Position numbers and translations under genes: made by a program
Part shown: positions 42,413 to 45,106 of the stretch, one piece after another
Layout of the letters: every line of letters starts with the position of its first letter
Numbering within the stretch: position 1 is the first letter of the stretch
Origin: JBCCGI01 sp039029355
GTDB lineage: Bacteria; Planctomycetota; UBA1135; GCA-002686595
Assembly: GCA_039029355.1 (NCBI GenBank)
Contig: JBCCGI010000067.1
Span: 1-45,106, forward strand
Direction: 5' to 3'
Length of the DNA: 45,106 nt
Notes under the pieces: model-generated
What the model was told of the DNA's origin: nothing
Databases searched by the model: none
The model's input: only the letters and a program-made list of their open reading frames with translations

Positions 42413-43987
42413 CTAGGGCAGCAACTCGAGCGGCACGGCGTTCGTGACGGCGGTCACCGCAAGTGCCTGCAGGTCGAACGTGACGGCCGCGTGCCAGGCC
42501 GTCGCGGGCAGGCCGAGCGGGAAGGACGGGAACTGGAGCTGCGCCTCAGCCCGGCCGGCGGCGTCGAGCACGCCGAGGGTCGCCTCGGTCACGGCTCCGT
42601 TCGGATCCGCGAGCGTGAACGCGAACCACGTATCCGGGTTGAGCGGCAGCAGCGCGCCTCCGAACGGCGTCCCCGGTGCGGTCCCGCTGATCGAGCCCAG
42701 CACGAGATAGAGCTCGCCCGCGTGCGCCGGGCCGAGGTAGATCCGCAGCGGGTGCACGCCCCCGATCTCGGCCGGGACCGCCTCCCAGGCGGGCGCCAGC
42801 TTGGTGAGGGGCGAGAGCAGGAGGAAGTCGCGGTCGACGTAGAGCGACTGCAGCTCGTACGCACCGATGTCGCTCCGCGTCCCGTCGGCGTCAAGAAGCG
42901 CCGGGTCGCCGGCGTCGACGCACGGTGACTCGGGCGTGAGGTGGTAGTCCAGGTCGCCGATCGGGTATTCCACGAACAGAGGCTCCGCGTCGATGTTGCC
43001 GACGCCGGGGGCTCCGCCCTCGATGTTGCAGAAGGTGGCGACCGCTCCGCCGCCGAGCTCCTTCGAGGTGTTGCTCCGCACCACCGAGTTCACCAGCGTG
43101 ATCGGCCCCCACACACCGCCGACATCCCCGACGTGGAAGGAGGACGAGTTCTGCACCACGGTGCACCGCGTCATCGTCGCCGACGCGGTCGGCTCGGCGT
43201 GCACGGCGACGCCCTCCTGGAGCTCGATCAGTCCTCCGGTTCCCGCGCACCCGACGATCAGCGTGCGCTCAATCGTGGCCTGCGCAGCTCCGTCCAGGTA
43301 GATGCCGACGCCGGTGCCGCCCGGCTCAAAGGCGTCGAAGTTGAGATAGAACACCGTGTCCTCGACCACCACCGGACGCGAGCCGTCGGGCACATACAGC
43401 CCCCCGCACGGCCCGCCGAAGGTGTCGTTGCCCCACACCCGACACCCGCGCAGAGTCGCGTTGCCCCACACCGCACCGCCCGCGCTCAACGGGCCGAAGG
43501 ACGGGTGGCCGAGAGCGTTGTTCTGGGCGATCGAGCACCGCACGATCTCGAAATCGCCGGCGATCCCGCCACCGGCCGACGCCGTGCACTGCTGGATCAC
43601 GCAGTCCTCGATCCGCGCGGTGGCCCGCTGCGTTCCATCGATCGTTCCGCTGATCCCTCCACCGTAGCTGAGCCAGTGGAAGCCACCGATCACCCGCAGC
43701 CCCGCGACCCGGGTGGCGGCCGTCTCGCCGGACCACATCTTGATCGCGGGCTGCGAGGCCTCCGCCACCAGCTGCGTGTGGTCGGCTCCCGCCACCCCGA
43801 GGACCTCGATGGCCTTGCCCTTGAGGTCGATGGTCTCGTTGTACGTCCCCGGCTGGATCAGCACCCGGTCCCCGGGCGCCGCCGCGTCGATCGCGAGCTG
43901 AATACTGCCCCCGGGGACCACGATGTGGTCCGTTGCGGAGGCGATGGCCGGAAGCAGGAGCGACGCCAGGATCGCGCTGCACTTCAT
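42413..43987 (-). CDS. Secreted parallel beta-helix protein with C-terminal planctomycete domain
   Basis: 524 residues. Signal peptide MKCSAILASLLLPAIASA, then VVPGGSIQLAIDAAAPGDRVLIQPGTYNETIDLKGKAIEVLG, the textbook opening of a pectate-lyase-type beta-helix. Rungs with cysteines follow (ARIEDCVIQQCTASAGGGIAG, EIVRCSIAQNNALG, TLRGCRVWGNDT, ATMTRCTVVQNSSS). The helix closes with LDYHLTPESPCVDAGDPALLDADGTRSDIGAYE. A 140-residue beta-domain tail (HPLRIYLGPAHAGELYLVLGSISGTAPGTPFGGALLPLNPDTWF) ends the protein. AGAGGA is 8 bases before ATG 43987, and a run of nine G (plus strand) abuts it. Confidence 0.85.
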   Translation of the reverse strand: MKCSAILASLLLPAIASATDHIVVPGGSIQLAIDAAAPGDRVLIQPGTYNETIDLKGKAIEVLGVAGADHTQLVAEASQPAIKMWSGETAATRVAGLRVIGGFHWLSYGGGISGTIDGTQRATARIEDCVIQQCTASAGGGIAGDFEIVRCSIAQNNALGHPSFGPLSAGGAVWGNATLRGCRVWGNDTFGGPCGGLYVPDGSRPVVVEDTVFYLNFDAFEPGGTGVGIYLDGAAQATIERTLIVGCAGTGGLIELQEGVAVHAEPTASATMTRCTVVQNSSSFHVGDVGGVWGPITLVNSVVRSNTSKELGGGAVATFCNIEGGAPGVGNIDAEPLFVEYPIGDLDYHLTPESPCVDAGDPALLDADGTRSDIGAYELQSLYVDRDFLLLSPLTKLAPAWEAVPAEIGGVHPLRIYLGPAHAGELYLVLGSISGTAPGTPFGGALLPLNPDTWFAFTLADPNGAVTEATLGVLDAAGRAEAQLQFPSFPLGLPATAWHAAVTFDLQALAVTAVTNAVPLELLP

Positions 43988-44143
43988 GTTGGTCGTCCTC
44001 TGGGGGGGGGCGGACACCTCTACTAGCCGTCCCGCTCCGCCTGGGACACCAAAAAGAAGGGCGGAATTCCCGAAGACTCTCCGGCAGGCCCTCCTTGGCC
44101 ACGGCGGCTCCGGCAGGAGGGCTTGGACGCGACCCAGGTGTCG

Positions 44144-44392
44144 TCACAAAAGGGGCGCCCGGCTCTCCGTTGGCGCCGTCGGTTCGCGGGTCGGGGATGC
44201 ACGCCGTTCCGGCTTGCCCGGCTCCGCCTGCCGGGCGCCCTGCTTCCCTCCGAGCCCCCCCACGCCCACGCTTGGCTGTGAAGGCGACGCCGCTTCGTCG
44301 ACATCGCTCTGCTGCTCGAAACCCGGCCCTCCGACCGCGAGCAGTCCGGTCCCGATCACCGCTACCAGGCCGCTGTACGTCGCCAACAGCAT
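44144..44392 (-). CDS. Small hypothetical single-span protein
   Basis: 82 residues, not recognised. It begins with a hydrophobic segment (LLATYSGLVAVIGTGLLAVGG), then a low-complexity Pro/Ser/Gly/Glu-rich tail. No Shine-Dalgarno sequence is visible. The composition of the tail is compatible with a secreted or membrane-tethered linker but also with chance translation of GC-rich DNA. Confidence 0.35.
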   Translation of the reverse strand: MLLATYSGLVAVIGTGLLAVGGPGFEQQSDVDEAASPSQPSVGVGGLGGKQGARQAEPGKPERRASPTREPTAPTESRAPLL

Positions 44393-44547
44393 GCGCTTCG
44401 ACAGGTGGCTCGCTCCCGGCCCAACCAGCTAGCCAAAGCGCCGGCTAGCACGAGGCAAGCGATCTACTCCTCTCGACTCTACACGGCCCTTCCGTGTTGG
44501 CGACAGAAACGCCGGCCGCGTGCTCTCGCTTCGTCCGTCGCCACCGA

Positions 44548-44742
44548 TCAGCAGAGGACCGAGAGGATCACAGCCGCCCAAGCCAACGCGCCAACCACGG
44601 CGATCGAGCCGACCAACGCCGCGCCCGCGCCAAACAGCCTGCCAGGCAAGCGCCGAAGCAACGGGTACAGGCGTGGAAGCCGGCGACGAAGCGCGTCTCG
44701 CCTGCGAAGGGCGGCGCGCTGACGGGCGTTGCTGAACTGCAT
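44548..44742 (-). CDS. Small basic membrane protein
   Basis: 64 residues. An arginine-rich N-terminal half (RQRAALRRRDALRRRLPRL) precedes one hydrophobic helix (GAALVGSIAVVGALAWAAVILSVL). A GGAGG lies 6 bases upstream of ATG 44742 (44749-44753), which supports translation. No family recognised. Confidence 0.6.
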   Translation of the reverse strand: MQFSNARQRAALRRRDALRRRLPRLYPLLRRLPGRLFGAGAALVGSIAVVGALAWAAVILSVLC

Positions 44743-44988
44743 GGAAGGCCTCCGCTTCTTTCGGTCGAGAGCGGGGCCTCTCGAGCACGCCCCGCGTCCC
44801 CTCCGAGAACGAACGCAACAGCCTCGGGCGGGGCTCTTTCGGGGAAAAGATCGCGGAGTCGGTGCCAGGGGTGCGGTGGGCCCCCCGGTGGAGGGCGCCG
44901 ACCGTTGGTCGCGATGAGCGCCGCCACCCTCCGCGGCGGCGCCTGAAGCGCGAGGCGTGGCGAAGGCGCGCGAGCGCCCCCGACGCCT

Positions 44989-45106
44989 CTAGCCGTCGAC
45001 CTGCAACAGGTCGGCACCGCCGCACGAAACGGTCACCGTGTCACCGGGGTCCAGATCGAGCGCTCCGGAGAACTCGACGAAGCTCACCGCCGGGAACGCG
45101 CCGGCC
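44989..45106 (-). CDS. 3' end of a gene entering from beyond the window (probable secreted protein)
   Basis: Partial frame running off the right edge and ending in TAG (44991-44989). It encodes the last 38 residues or more, including FPAVSFVEFSGALDLDPGD and TVTVSCGGADLLQVDG. The beta-strand pattern resembles the C-termini of the other secreted proteins here, but the family cannot be told from so little. Confidence 0.55.
   Translation of the reverse strand, partial: AGAFPAVSFVEFSGALDLDPGDTVTVSCGGADLLQVDG

Noticed and set aside
1..45106. tRNA, rRNA, CRISPR arrays, insertion sequences, phage genes
   Set aside because: No cloverleaf-like sequence, regular direct repeats with spacers, transposase motifs or terminal repeats were seen on reading both strands.

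Overview
This is a GC-rich (about 70 percent by eye) chromosomal window from what looks like a member of the Planctomycetota, probably an uncultured or marine lineage. The assignment is inference. It rests on many long secreted parallel beta-helix and beta-propeller proteins with recurrent C-terminal domains, a dockerin-like EF-hand protein, an M56/BlaI pair with large periplasmic repeats, an ECF sigma factor linked to a CHAT protein, DUF1570-like peptidase relatives, and frequent absence of Shine-Dalgarno sequences. No tRNA, rRNA, CRISPR array, transposase or prophage gene was seen.

Layout. 16-3245 (minus): a BlaI-type repressor and an M56 (BlaR1-like) membrane peptidase, behind a promoter carrying two identical-arm palindromic operators. 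3300-9013 (minus): an ECF sigma factor, a small anti-sigma candidate, a cobalamin-binding protein with the CarH-type photoreceptor signature, an FeS-type photolyase, a renalase-like FAD oxidoreductase and a zinc-less M48-like membrane protein. 9166-10745 (plus, divergent from the sigma gene): an Nei/Fpg DNA glycosylase and an unusual SDR protein. Together the 3.3-10.7 kb genes look like a light/photo-oxidative-stress and DNA-repair locus, the most interesting system here.

10899-15215: a dockerin-like secreted protein, divergent from a second ECF sigma factor that heads an overlapping operon with a single-span anti-sigma-like protein and a CHAT-protease lipoprotein. 15218-21848: a GIN-domain lipoprotein, a DegP/HtrA protease, a PQQ-like propeller, a seven-repeat propeller and a beta-helix protein. 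22014-23936: an amidohydrolase remnant, an M28 peptidase and a small lipoprotein. 24047-27440: a di-heme cytochrome lipoprotein, a [2Fe-2S] subunit and a Tat-exported molybdenum hydroxylase, forming one operon.

27542-32742: small membrane or secreted proteins, two adjacent proteins resembling gluzincin peptidases without their zinc motif, and ribonuclease D. 32997-34535: a B12-binding radical SAM enzyme. 34628-43987: secreted beta-helix proteins, an orphan C-terminal-domain remnant, a sialidase-fold protein with its partner lipoprotein, and another beta-helix protein. 44144-45106: small membrane proteins and the 3' end of a gene that runs off the window.
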